DNA from: Aeromicrobium erythreum
Lineage (GTDB): Bacteria; Actinomycetota; Actinomycetes; Propionibacteriales; Nocardioidaceae
NCBI RefSeq assembly: GCF_001509405.1
Contig: NZ_CP011502.1
Location: forward strand, 3,100,001 to 3,164,000
Direction: 5' to 3'
Length of the DNA stretch: 64,000 bases
This document shows positions 41,556 through 50,067 of the stretch, one piece after another (position 1 is the first letter of the stretch; every line of letters begins with the position of its first letter). The position numbers and the translations under genes are program-made. A model generated the notes under the pieces. It was not told the origin of the DNA, searched no databases, and saw only the letters and a program-made list of their open reading frames with translations.

Positions 41556-41662
41556 CCTCGACGGACCACACGGTCCGCGGCGCAGGAGGCTACGGAGCGG
41601 GGACGGCGACGATCGTCACACGTCACGACGCCCGTGATGTGGGACGTTCCCCCCGTTCTGAC

Positions 41663-41691
41663 TAGTCGAAACGAACCAGGTGACCTAGTCT
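41663..41691 (+). promoter_or_regulatory. conserved TAGTC direct repeat upstream of esx pair 2
   Basis: TAGTC at 41663 and 41686, 23 bases apart, in the same place as upstream of pair 1, although sequence further upstream is unrelated. The second copy reads TAGTCT, a possible -10 hexamer. Confidence 0.55.
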
Positions 41692-41755
41692 TTTGCCACC
41701 AGCATCGACGAGCCCGTGCCGCGACCGTGCCCACGGGGAACCGGGAGGACGAACG

Positions 41756-42064
41756 ATGAGCGAGCTCAGCCGCGAAGAAGGCGCGATCACCCGCGCCGCC
41801 GAGATGGTCCGCAGCGCCCACGGCGACCTGACCCGCGAGGTCAACTCCATGCCCCAGCGCCTCTCCACCAAGGGCGCCTGGGAAGGCGGCGGAGCCGCCG
41901 GGTTCACCAACCTCATCACCGTCTGGAACACCGAGACCGACAAGATCGTGCGCGCCCTCAACGACTTCGAGGCCAACCTCACCGGCGCCGACGTCACCTA
42001 CACCCAGACCGACGACGTCCAGGTCGACACCTACTCCCAGATCTCCTCGCGCCTCGGCGGCTGA
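41756..42064 (+). CDS. WXG100 protein EsxA-like (copy 2)
   Basis: Protein identical over all 102 residues to the copy at 37694, including Trp42-Glu-Gly44 and the YTQTD signal. An in-frame ATG at 41693 upstream would add 21 residues, but the duplicated ribosome-binding site GGGAGGACG supports 41756. It forms a pair with EsxB copy 2. Here the pair precedes a second eccD rather than the 188-residue gene. Confidence 0.93.
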   Translation: MSELSREEGAITRAAEMVRSAHGDLTREVNSMPQRLSTKGAWEGGGAAGFTNLITVWNTETDKIVRALNDFEANLTGADVTYTQTDDVQVDTYSQISSRLGG

Positions 42065-42105
42065 GACCACCCCACACCCACCCACCTGAGAGTCAGGAGC
42101 ACCCC

Positions 42106-42405
42106 ATGAGCAGCACCGGACGCCTCGCCGTCAACTTCGGCGGCCTCGACGGCATCTCCGGCGAGATCTCCGCCGCCGTCTCCGCCCTGCGCGGCCGACT
42201 CGACCGCCTCGAGTCCGAGCTCGCCCCCCTCAAGGCCGACTGGACCGGCGAGGCATCCGCCGCCTACCAGAGCGCCAAGACCAAGTGGGACCAGGCCATC
42301 AACGACCTCAACGCCACCCTCGCCCAGACCGGCACCGCCGTCTCGGACTCCGCAGCCGACTACCGCCGCGCCGAGAACGCCAACCGCGCCTCCTTCGGCG
42401 GCTGA
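42106..42405 (+). CDS. WXG100 protein EsxB-like (copy 2)
   Basis: Protein identical to the 99-residue copy at 38043, with Trp46-Thr-Gly48 and YRRAE at 86-90. Sequence identity stops right after the stop codon: copy 1 continues into an overlapping gene, copy 2 into a strong hairpin (42420-42449) before eccD copy 2. The unchanged coding sequence in a different context suggests selection for dosage or gene conversion. Confidence 0.93.
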   Translation: MSSTGRLAVNFGGLDGISGEISAAVSALRGRLDRLESELAPLKADWTGEASAAYQSAKTKWDQAINDLNATLAQTGTAVSDSAADYRRAENANRASFGG

Positions 42406-42419
42406 CCCACCACCTCCTC

Positions 42420-42449
42420 CCCGCCAGGTCGCGTCCGCGGCCTGGCGGG
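42420..42449 (+). terminator. strong hairpin between esxB2 and eccD2
   Basis: CCCGCCAGGTCGCG (42420-42433), TC loop, CGCGGCCTGGCGGG (42436-42449): a 14-bp stem with one G-U pair. It could partly end transcription, giving more esx than eccD mRNA, or protect the esx 3' end. Confidence 0.6.
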
Positions 42450-42514
42450 AACTCCTGTCCGACCGACCGCACGAGAGCCGAGACCATGTACCCGCAGCGC
42501 CCCCGGAGTCGCCC

Positions 42515-43864
42515 ATGACCACGACCGAGGCCGGACCCACCGGCCTGGTCCGTGTCACGGTGCGCACCGACGAGCGCAGCGCCGACCTCGCGCTGCCGTC
42601 AGCCGTGCCGGTGGCCGAGCTCGTGCCGGAGATCGCCCGCACGCTCGGCGCCCTCGACCCGACCACGTCGCACCGCGGCTTCGTGCTGCACCTGAGCGAC
42701 GGCCGCGAGCTCTCGTCGACGAGCGGCCTGACCTTCCAGCACGTGCACGACGGTGCGGTGCTCGTGCTCGCACCGGCTTCCGACGGTCGCCGGCGTGTCT
42801 ACGACGACGTCGTCGAGGCGATGGCCGACGTCGTCGAGTCCACGACGTCGCCGTGGGCGCCCACCGCGGCCCGTCGGACGGCCCTCGTCGCCGCCACCGC
42901 GCTGCTCGCCCTCGGCGCCCTGACCATCAGCCTCGAGCGTCCCAGCGTCGTGGCCGGCGCGCTCGCCGGTGTGGTCGCGCTCGTGCTCGTCACCGCCGCG
43001 ATCGTGCTCGCCCGCCTGGAGGGCGAGCCCGAGGTCGCCTTGGTCCTGGGCTGGAGCGCCACCGTGTTCGCCGCCGTGGGCGGCTTCACCGCGCTCGACG
43101 AGCCCGGTCTGCTGGGCTGGCCGCTCGCCGCCGCCGGCGGTGGGGCCGCGGTCGCCGCGGCCCTGGCCCTCGTCGGGACCGTGGAGCGACGTGTGCTGCT
43201 CGCACCCGGCCTGGTGGTCGGCGCGCTCGTGGCCATGACCAGCTCCATCGTCGCGTCCACCGACATCGGCGCGCCCGAGGCGTACCTGACGCTGCTCGCC
43301 GTGCTGACCATCCTCTCCAGCCTGCTGCCCGCGCTGTCGCTGACGCTCGTCGGCGGCTCGGCCGCCCAGCCGCAGGACCCGACGGTCGAGGTCGCGGACC
43401 CCGACGAGGTCTCGATCGACCAGGTGCGCTCCAGCGCCGCCACCGGGCACAGCATCTTCCTGGCCCTCACCGCGTCCGTCGGCGTGCTGCTCCTGCTCGT
43501 CGCGCCCCTGGCCGTCACGCTCGGGGTCACCGGAGCGCTGGCCACGGTGTGCGTCAGCGTCGTCCTGCTCGCCCGCACGCGCCAGCTGCGCTCCGGCACC
43601 GAGGTCGGCGTCGGGCTCGCGGGCGCCGGAGCCGGACTGCTCGCCGTCGCGCTGAGCGTGCTGGTGCTCCGGCCCGAGTGGCGCCTGGAGCTCGTCATCG
43701 TCCTCGTCGTCGCTGCTGCGGCCACCCTCGTCGCCACGCTGGTCCGCTCCGAGGAGTCGGTCGTGCGCGGCCGTCTCGTCGAGGTGGTCGAGCTCGCGTC
43801 ACTCGTCGCCCTCCTGCCACTCCTCGTCATCGCGGTCGGCATCGTCGCCGCCGTCCGGTCCTGA
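42515..43864 (+). CDS. eccD: type VII secretion membrane protein EccD (copy 2)
   Basis: A 449-residue EccD-like protein. The ubiquitin-like domain occupies about 10-90 (VRVTVRTDERSADLALPSAV; GRELSSTSGLTFQHV), followed by about eleven transmembrane helices ending LLVIAVGIVAAVRS. It is distinct in sequence from EccD copy 1, so the locus carries two real EccD variants. In mycobacteria EccD forms a dimer in each protomer; two different EccD proteins could form a heterodimer here. Start is ATG 42515; the next gene follows after 19 bases. Confidence 0.9.
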   Translation: MTTTEAGPTGLVRVTVRTDERSADLALPSAVPVAELVPEIARTLGALDPTTSHRGFVLHLSDGRELSSTSGLTFQHVHDGAVLVLAPASDGRRRVYDDVVEAMADVVESTTSPWAPTAARRTALVAATALLALGALTISLERPSVVAGALAGVVALVLVTAAIVLARLEGEPEVALVLGWSATVFAAVGGFTALDEPGLLGWPLAAAGGGAAVAAALALVGTVERRVLLAPGLVVGALVAMTSSIVASTDIGAPEAYLTLLAVLTILSSLLPALSLTLVGGSAAQPQDPTVEVADPDEVSIDQVRSSAATGHSIFLALTASVGVLLLLVAPLAVTLGVTGALATVCVSVVLLARTRQLRSGTEVGVGLAGAGAGLLAVALSVLVLRPEWRLELVIVLVVAAAATLVATLVRSEESVVRGRLVEVVELASLVALLPLLVIAVGIVAAVRS

Positions 43865-43883
43865 ACTACCAAGGAGACACCTC

Positions 43884-44570
43884 ATGAAGCTGCGCCAGGC
43901 CACCTCCGGGGCCGCCCTCACCGTGGGCGCCGTCCTGCTGTCCTTCTCGCTGCCCCAGCTGGCGTTCGCCGCCGACACCGACACCACGGCCGACGCGAGT
44001 GCCCGCGCCGCCGCGGTCGACGCGGCAGCCCTCGTCGACGGCGACTGCGACCTTCTCGTGAACCCGCTCGACCCCGACTGCTTCCCGATCCTCGACCCCG
44101 ACCCGGAGCCCACCATCCCGGTGCCCACGATCCCGGTGCCGACGATCCCCACTCCGGACCCGGAGCCGACCGTGCCCGAGCCGACCATCCCCACGCCGGA
44201 CCCGGAGCCGACGACCCCGCAGCCCACCACGCCCACGCCCACCATCCCGACGCCCGGCGGCGGCAACGGCGGGGGCAACGGTGGCGGCAACGGCGGTGGG
44301 AACGGCGGCGGCGGCAACGTCTCCGACGGCGGTGCCGTGGCCCCGGGCCTCGGCAACTCCGTGCCGCAGGGCCTGAGCGGCCTCGACTCCTCCCTCGGTG
44401 GGCTCGTCGCGTCGGGCTCCGGCGCCGCGGCCACGCCGCGGGGCGAGGAGCTCCCCGCCACGGGTGTGGAGGGCGGCCTGAACCTGCTGGCCGCCCTGGG
44501 TGCCGTCTTCCTGCTGATCGGTGGCGTCCTGCTGCGCCGGCCGTACTCGGCCCGCCACCGTCTCGTCTGA
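43884..44570 (+). CDS. LPATG cell-wall-anchored proline-rich protein in the ESX operon
   Basis: A 228-residue surface protein. Signal peptide 1-29 ends LAFAA. A Pro/Thr/Glu repeat region (PEPTIPVPTIPVPTIPTPDP) and a Gly/Asn stretch (GGGNGGGNGGGNGG) make an extended stalk. The sortase signal LPATG is at 190-194, followed by a hydrophobic helix (LAALGAVFLLIGGVLL) and basic tail RRPYSARHRLV. CDLLVNPLDPDCF holds two Cys that may form a disulfide. Sortase would link it to the wall. AAGGAGA precedes the ATG. Being between eccD2 and eccB, it may help carry substrates through the wall. Confidence 0.85.
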   Translation: MKLRQATSGAALTVGAVLLSFSLPQLAFAADTDTTADASARAAAVDAAALVDGDCDLLVNPLDPDCFPILDPDPEPTIPVPTIPVPTIPTPDPEPTVPEPTIPTPDPEPTTPQPTTPTPTIPTPGGGNGGGNGGGNGGGNGGGGNVSDGGAVAPGLGNSVPQGLSGLDSSLGGLVASGSGAAATPRGEELPATGVEGGLNLLAALGAVFLLIGGVLLRRPYSARHRLV

Positions 44571-44573
44571 CGG

Positions 44574-45935
44574 ATGGCGAGCAAGCGTGACCTGGTCGAG
44601 GCGCACTCCTTCAACCGCCGTCGCCTCGTCACGGCGTTCCTGAGCGGTGCCCCGGGCGGACGGGAGGTCGAACCCGTCCGCTACGGGCGCACGCTCGCCG
44701 GCGGCATCGTGCTGGCAGCCCTGCTGGTGGCCGGTGCCGCCGTCGCCGGTGTGCTCAAGCCCGCCGTCGGCGACGGCTGGCGCGAGAACGGCCTGGTCAT
44801 CGCGAAGGACAGCGGCTCACGGTTCGTGCAGTACGAGGGCACGCTGTTCCCCGTCATCAACATCACCTCGGCCCGGCTCGCCCTGGCGGGCCAGGACCAG
44901 GTGAAGGTCTCCTACGTCCCCGACGACGTGCTCGTCGACGAGCCGAAGTCGCAGCCCGTCGGCATCCCCGGCGCGCCCGACTACCTGACCCCCGCATCGC
45001 TGCTCGTGCAAGACCGGTGGAGCGCGTGCACCAACGAGCAGGGCGGGCTGACGGTCGACGTCAGCGACACCCCGGGAACCCGGCGCTCGAGCCAGGACTC
45101 GCTGCTCGCCCGCGACACGAAGGACCGGCTCTGGCTCGTGTCGGGCTCACGACGCTACGCCGTGCCGGCCGGCCGGCTGGGCCAGTCGGTGCTGCGCGGT
45201 GTCGGGGTCGGGCAGGACGACCCGTTCGCGGCGTCGGACGCCTGGCTGCAGCTCGTGCCCGAGGGGACGTCGCTGGCCCCGCTGACCGTGCCCGGTTCCG
45301 GCAGCCGCTTCAGCGGGAGCACCGGGGTCGCCGGCCTCGACGTCGTCGGAACCCCCGTCTCCGTCGACGGCACGGGCTACGTGCTCGGCCGCCGGGGCCT
45401 GGTGCAGCTCAGCGACTTCGCGTACGCCGTCTACACCGCGACGAGCCGCCTGCCGGAGCAGCAGGTCGACGTCGGCGACGTGCAGTCCGTCCCGGCGCAG
45501 AGCGCGTCGGGCGTCGTGCCCGGCGACTGGCCCACCGAGCTGCCCGACCAGAGCGACGACCGTCGTCCGTGCCTGCAGCTGGTGGCCGGCGAGGACGGCG
45601 CCACCAGCACGCCGGTGCTGGCCGAGGCCACCCGCGACGAGGCGCGCGCCACGGGCGCCCAGCGTCTGGTGCGTGTCGAGCAGGGTCGCGGTGCGCTGGT
45701 CCGCTCGACGACCCGCTCCCGCGCGAGCACGAACGACACCACCTTCCTCGTCGACTCCCGCGGGACCCGGTTCGCGATCGGGCCGAAGGACCAGGTGCCG
45801 ACCGTCCTGCGGGCGCTCGGCTACGAGTCGGTCGAGCCGATCGCCACGCCGCGCGCGTGGGTCGAGCTGTTCTCCAGCGGCCCCGAGCTCTCGCTGGCCG
45901 CGGCCGTGCAGGCGGCTGACGGGGCGAAGCAGTGA
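44574..45935 (+). CDS. eccB: type VII secretion protein EccB
   Basis: A 453-residue protein with the EccB start MASKRDLVEAHSFNRRRLVT, a single transmembrane helix (about 43-62, GGIVLAALLVAGAAVAGVLK) and a large extracytoplasmic part containing GSRFVQYEGTLFPVINITSA and the R4-like repeats of EccB. ATG 44574 is 3 bases after the LPATG gene. EccB is the periplasmic-side ATPase-like component of the ESX core. It overlaps the mycosin 2 start by four bases, the normal eccB-mycP coupling. Confidence 0.94.
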   Translation: MASKRDLVEAHSFNRRRLVTAFLSGAPGGREVEPVRYGRTLAGGIVLAALLVAGAAVAGVLKPAVGDGWRENGLVIAKDSGSRFVQYEGTLFPVINITSARLALAGQDQVKVSYVPDDVLVDEPKSQPVGIPGAPDYLTPASLLVQDRWSACTNEQGGLTVDVSDTPGTRRSSQDSLLARDTKDRLWLVSGSRRYAVPAGRLGQSVLRGVGVGQDDPFAASDAWLQLVPEGTSLAPLTVPGSGSRFSGSTGVAGLDVVGTPVSVDGTGYVLGRRGLVQLSDFAYAVYTATSRLPEQQVDVGDVQSVPAQSASGVVPGDWPTELPDQSDDRRPCLQLVAGEDGATSTPVLAEATRDEARATGAQRLVRVEQGRGALVRSTTRSRASTNDTTFLVDSRGTRFAIGPKDQVPTVLRALGYESVEPIATPRAWVELFSSGPELSLAAAVQAADGAKQ

Positions 45936-47131
45936 CGTTGCGTCTCGCGCACGTCGTCGCCGGCGCGGCCCTGCTGCTGCCCACCTTGACGCCGCTCGCA
46001 CCGGCCGTGGCCGTCGACCAGCCGCCCAACGCGCAGGAGGGGCGCTGCGAGGTGGGCCGCACGCAGCTCGTCTCCGACCCGACCGCGATGACGAACGTGC
46101 GCGACGCCGGCTTCCCCGACGCCTGGCGCGAGGGCACCGGCAAGGGTGTCCGGGTGGCCGTGGTCGACACCGGGGTCGACACCCGCAACCAGCACCTGCG
46201 GTCGGGCGTGGAGCCCGGTCGCTCCTTCATCGGCGGCCAGGCCACCGAGGACCCCTACGCCCACGGCACGGCCCTCGCGGGCATCATCGCCGCCCGCCGC
46301 GCGACGGGTTCGGTGCTCATCGGGGCCGCGCCCGAGGCCACGATCGTGCCGGTCCGTGTGCTCGGCGAGGGCAGCACGACGGCCGACGTCGCCGCCGGCA
46401 TCCGGTGGGCGGCCCAGCAGGGCGTCGACGTCATCAACGTCTCGCTCACGACGGGCTCCTCCGACAAGGACCTCCCGGCGCTGCGTCGCGCCACCGAGGT
46501 CGCCCTGCGCAGCGGTGCCATCGTGGTGGCGGCGTCGGGCAACACGCAGGAGGACGCCCCCTTCACCCAGGTGCAGTACCCGGCCGGCTTCGACGGCGTG
46601 GTCGGGGTCGCGGCGACGAACGCCGCGGGTGCCGTCGACGACTGGAGCGTGCACGGCCCGCACGTCGACGTCGCCGCCCCGGGGGCCAACGTGCTCACCG
46701 CGTTCCGCTCCAACGGCGACTGCCTCGTGGGCCTGGACCACCCGTACACGAGCTACGCCACGGGCTACGTGAGTGCCCTGGCCGCGATGCTCGTCCAGCG
46801 CTTCCCGGACGACTCGCCCCGCCAGGTCGTCAACCGGCTGCTGGCCACGGCGGACCGACCCGTCGAGGACCAGCGCGACGACACCCGGGGCTGGGGCACG
46901 ATCCAGCCCGTCGCCGCCATGACGAGCACCTCGAACGCGGCACCGGGCACGTCCCAGGCGGCGTCGGCGCCGCAGGAATCCACGATCCTGCCGACCGTGG
47001 CCGGACGCGACCCGCTCGACAGCACGCGGCACCAGCTGGCCTGGTGGCTGCTCGGCGCCGCCGGTGCGACGGCGGTGGCGCTCGTCCTGGCCCCGTGGGC
47101 CCGACGTCGACGCCGCCTCACCCCGCGCTGA
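45932..47131 (+). CDS. mycP: mycosin MycP (copy 2), intact active site
   Basis: A 399-residue membrane-anchored subtilase starting at GTG 45932. Signal peptide 1-27; triad Asp79 (VVDTGVD), His111 (AHGTALAG), Ser274 (YTSYATGYVSALAA) and oxyanion Asn204 (AASGN) are all present. C-terminal anchor LLGAAGATAVALVLAPW with RRRRR tail. Mycosins process ESX substrates and stabilise the complex. In contrast to copy 1 it looks fully active. Its last 14 bases overlap the convergent MFS gene. Confidence 0.92.
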   Translation: MTLRLAHVVAGAALLLPTLTPLAPAVAVDQPPNAQEGRCEVGRTQLVSDPTAMTNVRDAGFPDAWREGTGKGVRVAVVDTGVDTRNQHLRSGVEPGRSFIGGQATEDPYAHGTALAGIIAARRATGSVLIGAAPEATIVPVRVLGEGSTTADVAAGIRWAAQQGVDVINVSLTTGSSDKDLPALRRATEVALRSGAIVVAASGNTQEDAPFTQVQYPAGFDGVVGVAATNAAGAVDDWSVHGPHVDVAAPGANVLTAFRSNGDCLVGLDHPYTSYATGYVSALAAMLVQRFPDDSPRQVVNRLLATADRPVEDQRDDTRGWGTIQPVAAMTSTSNAAPGTSQAASAPQESTILPTVAGRDPLDSTRHQLAWWLLGAAGATAVALVLAPWARRRRRLTPR

Positions 47132-48584
47132 CTCCTCCCTCGGGCGTCGCGCCGGCGCCGCGACGGGTGACCAGCAGCACCACCGCCGCCGCGAGCGCCG
47201 ACAGGGAGCACACCGCCCAGACCGTCAGGTAGCCCGACAGCGGCGCGTGCCCGAGCGCGGGGTCGTCGATCGAGCCGGTCGAGGCGAGGGCGATGGCGAA
47301 CACCGCGGAGGCGATCGCGCCGCCCACCGTCTTCGTCGCGTTGGTCATGCCGGTGGCGAAGCCCGTCGCGTGGGCCGGTGCTGCTGCCGCCGCGGCGGCC
47401 GGGAGGGCCGCCACCAGCAGGCCCGACCCGACCCCGGCGACGCCCATGTTCGTGAGGATCTGCCCCGCGCTGTCGTGCAGCGGGAGGAACAGGCCGTAGC
47501 CGACACCGACGAGCGTGCAACCGACGACCATCGCGACGCGGGGGCCGAGCAGGCCGGCGAGCAGCGGCAGCGACAGCGCGCCGACCACCATGGTGACGAC
47601 GTAGACGCCGATGAGCGTCGAGACGAACGCCGCGGACGCGCCGAGGCCGAAGCCCGCGACGTCGGGGTCCGTCCGCGCGAACGTCGACAGCGGGATCTGC
47701 GCGCCGAGCACCGACATCCCGAACAGGAACGCCGTGAGCTGGACGGGCCACTGGGCGCGCAGGGCGAACGTGCGCACGTCGATCAACGGCGCGACCGTGC
47801 CGTCGGCCCTCTCCCCCAGCGCCCGCTCGAACCGCACGAGCCCGGCGAGCGCCGCCAGCGAGAGCGCGACCAGGAGCCACGGGACCGGCGACCCGGCACC
47901 GAGCAGGCGGATGGCGATCAGGCCACCCATCAGCAGGCCGAGCGTGACCGTGAGCCAGCCGAGCCCCGCGTAGTCGTAGCCGCCAGAGGCCTGGCCGCGG
48001 TCGCGCTCGACGCCGAACCAGACGACGAGCAGGCAGGCCGTGACCGCCACGGCGGGGAGGCACAGCAGCACCGTCATCGACGTCGCCTCCACGAGGGCGC
48101 CCGACGTGAGCGCACCGACGATGACACCGGTCTCGAGCGCGGCCACGAGAAACGCCGCGGCGCGGCGCGTCGTCCGGTGCTGGTCGGCCCGGCCGGCGGT
48201 GCGACGGTGGATGATCGCCACCTCGACGGGCAGCCACACGACGTAGGCGCCCTGGAGCGCCCAGCCGACGAGGAACGTCGAGAAGCCCGGCGCGAGGGCG
48301 AGCGTCCACGACCCGACCGCGGTCACGGCCGTGGACAGCAGGAGCACGTTGCGGTGCCCCCAGAGGTCGCCGAGCCGAGCCAGCAACGGCACGGCGAGCG
48401 CCGACAGCACGAGCTGCGCGGCCTCGAACCAGTTGACGTCGGCGTCGCGGATGCCGAGGTGGCGGGCGATGTCGGAGAAGATCGGGGTGTAGAAGCCCTG
48501 CAGGACGCCGCTCACGACCTCGACGGCCACGAGGAACCCGACGACGGACCAGCGCGAGCGGTGCAGCGTCGCGGTCGTGGTCAC
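47118..48584 (-). CDS. MFS transporter, 14-helix drug-efflux-like
   Basis: A 488-residue multi-spanning protein starting at GTG 48584, one base after the M20 peptidase stop. The early LARLGDLWGHRNVLLLSTAV is the MFS motif A loop between helices 2 and 3. Around fourteen hydrophobic segments suggest the DHA2 type. Late motif GATPEGGVSAG tail is hydrophilic. It would export or import small molecules with protons. Coupling with an M20 peptidase hints at peptide or amino-acid derivative traffic, but substrate is unknown. Confidence 0.88.
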   Translation of the reverse strand: MTTTATLHRSRWSVVGFLVAVEVVSGVLQGFYTPIFSDIARHLGIRDADVNWFEAAQLVLSALAVPLLARLGDLWGHRNVLLLSTAVTAVGSWTLALAPGFSTFLVGWALQGAYVVWLPVEVAIIHRRTAGRADQHRTTRRAAAFLVAALETGVIVGALTSGALVEATSMTVLLCLPAVAVTACLLVVWFGVERDRGQASGGYDYAGLGWLTVTLGLLMGGLIAIRLLGAGSPVPWLLVALSLAALAGLVRFERALGERADGTVAPLIDVRTFALRAQWPVQLTAFLFGMSVLGAQIPLSTFARTDPDVAGFGLGASAAFVSTLIGVYVVTMVVGALSLPLLAGLLGPRVAMVVGCTLVGVGYGLFLPLHDSAGQILTNMGVAGVGSGLLVAALPAAAAAAAPAHATGFATGMTNATKTVGGAIASAVFAIALASTGSIDDPALGHAPLSGYLTVWAVCSLSALAAAVVLLVTRRGAGATPEGGVSAG

Positions 48585-48585
48585 G

Positions 48586-49938
48586 TCACAGCCCCCTCAG
48601 GAGCGCCACGTACCAGTCGACGCCCTCCAGCCAGGCCGCCACGTGCACGTGCTCGTCGTAGGAGTGGATCGACGCCCGCTGCTCCTTGCTCATCCGCAGC
48701 GGCGCGAAGCGGTACACGCGGGGGCAGATCGCGGTGAAGGTGCGGCTGTCGGTGCCGGCCATCATGACGTAGGGCGTGACGACGGCGTCCGGGAACACGG
48801 CGCCGACCGTCCGTTCGAGCAGGGCGAACGCACCCTGCGCCTCCGGCTCGGTGGTGGGCGACAGCGGGCTCGGCTCGTTGGCCTCGACGACGTCGACGAC
48901 CACCTCGTCGTCGTCCACCGCGGCGCGCACGTGCTCCACCGCGGCGGCGACGCTCTCGCCGGGCATGATCCTGAGGTTCACCTCGGCGCGCGCCCGGGCC
49001 GGGATGACATTGTGCGCCGGAGCGCCCACGAGCGTGGTCGCGACCATCGTGGTGCGCGCCATCGCCGCCGTCTCCGGACCGGCAGCCACGAGCACGCGAC
49101 CGAGCACGGCCGGCGGGGTCCGCGTGGCGCCTGCGAGCAGCGCGCGCAGCGGCAGGGGCAGGTGGCCGGCGAGCCGGCGGAGCAGGTCGACGGTGGGACC
49201 GGGCACGTTGACCCCGAACTGCTCACGGTCGAGCCGCCAGAGCGCGCGACCGAGCCGCGCGGCGGGGGCGCGGGTCGGGGGCGTGGAGGAGTGGCCACCT
49301 CGTCCGGTGACCGTGAGCGAGAGGGTGGTCGTGCCCTTCTCGGTGGAGCCGATGACCGCGACGGGTGCCGACACGCCGGGGAACGCCTGCCCGGCGACCG
49401 CGCCGCCCTCGTCGAGCACGAACCACGGCTCCACCCCACGACGGGCCAGCTCGGCGACGGCAGCCGGCGCCGAGGGGCCCGACACCTCCTCGTCGGCCCC
49501 GAAGGACAGCCAGACGTCCTGCGCCGGCTCGAAGCCGTCGGCGAGGAGCCGTTCGACGGCCGTGCAGATCGCGACGAGCTGGCCCTTGTCGTCGAGCGTG
49601 CCGCGTCCCCAGACGGCCGGCCCCTCGGCCGTCTCGACGACGTCGGCGGCGAACGCGTCGTGCGTCCACGGGTCGTCGGGCGTCACAGGGACGACGTCCT
49701 GGTGGGCCATGAGCACCACGGGACGGTCGGGCGACGCGCCGGCCCAGCGCCACAGCAGCGCCCGCGGGGCGGCGTCGCCGAGGTCGACGCGCTCGAGCTG
49801 CGCGTGCAGGAGCGGGAAGTGCTCGGCGAGCAGCGCGTGCAGGCGCGCGAACGGCTCGAGGTCGGTGAGTGCCGGGTCGCGGTCGGCCACGGTGGGCACG
49901 CGGATCGCCGCGCGCAGGATCTCGACGTCGGGGTGCAC
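48586..49938 (-). CDS. M20-family metallopeptidase (carboxypeptidase S-like)
   Basis: A 450-residue dizinc peptidase from GTG 49938. VLMAHQDVVPV (His and Asp ligands), GRGTLDDKGQLVA (bridging Asp) and SFGADEEVSGPSA (catalytic Glu pair) are intact, as is the final THSYDEHVHVAAW-like His segment (SIHSYDEHVHV). The lid dimerisation domain lies in the middle (GRGGHSSTPP). It should release C-terminal or N-acyl amino acids. Its stop is right before the MFS gene start. Confidence 0.92.
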   Translation of the reverse strand: MHPDVEILRAAIRVPTVADRDPALTDLEPFARLHALLAEHFPLLHAQLERVDLGDAAPRALLWRWAGASPDRPVVLMAHQDVVPVTPDDPWTHDAFAADVVETAEGPAVWGRGTLDDKGQLVAICTAVERLLADGFEPAQDVWLSFGADEEVSGPSAPAAVAELARRGVEPWFVLDEGGAVAGQAFPGVSAPVAVIGSTEKGTTTLSLTVTGRGGHSSTPPTRAPAARLGRALWRLDREQFGVNVPGPTVDLLRRLAGHLPLPLRALLAGATRTPPAVLGRVLVAAGPETAAMARTTMVATTLVGAPAHNVIPARARAEVNLRIMPGESVAAAVEHVRAAVDDDEVVVDVVEANEPSPLSPTTEPEAQGAFALLERTVGAVFPDAVVTPYVMMAGTDSRTFTAICPRVYRFAPLRMSKEQRASIHSYDEHVHVAAWLEGVDWYVALLRGL

Positions 49939-49995
49939 TCCCCGACGCTAGCCCCTCCCCGGGTCCATTCCGCTCCCCCGAACCGCCCCACCCCT

Positions 49996-50054
49996 CTGAG
50001 CGTGACGTTCGCGGGGCGACGACGCCCACATCGCCCCGCGAACGTCACGCTCAG
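49996..50054. repeat. long inverted repeat with 24-bp arms
   Basis: Left arm CTGAGCGTGACGTTCGCGGG then GCGA (49996-50019), 11-base spacer, exact reverse complement at 50031-50054. It lies downstream of cobU and upstream of the M20 gene. It may terminate cobU transcription, but the length is more than a terminator needs. Confidence 0.85.
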
Positions 50055-50067
50055 CGGGGTCGAGGGG

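Larger units (their letters stand above)
41698..42405 (+). repeat. esx pair duplication, copy 2
   Basis: Near-identical to 37636-38342, with one extra C in GACCACCCC at about 42069. Recent duplication or ongoing gene conversion. Confidence 0.92.

Noticed and set aside
37636-42405. Transposon carrying the esx pair
   Set aside because: No transposase, terminal inverted repeats or target-site duplication flank either copy; simple segmental duplication fits better.
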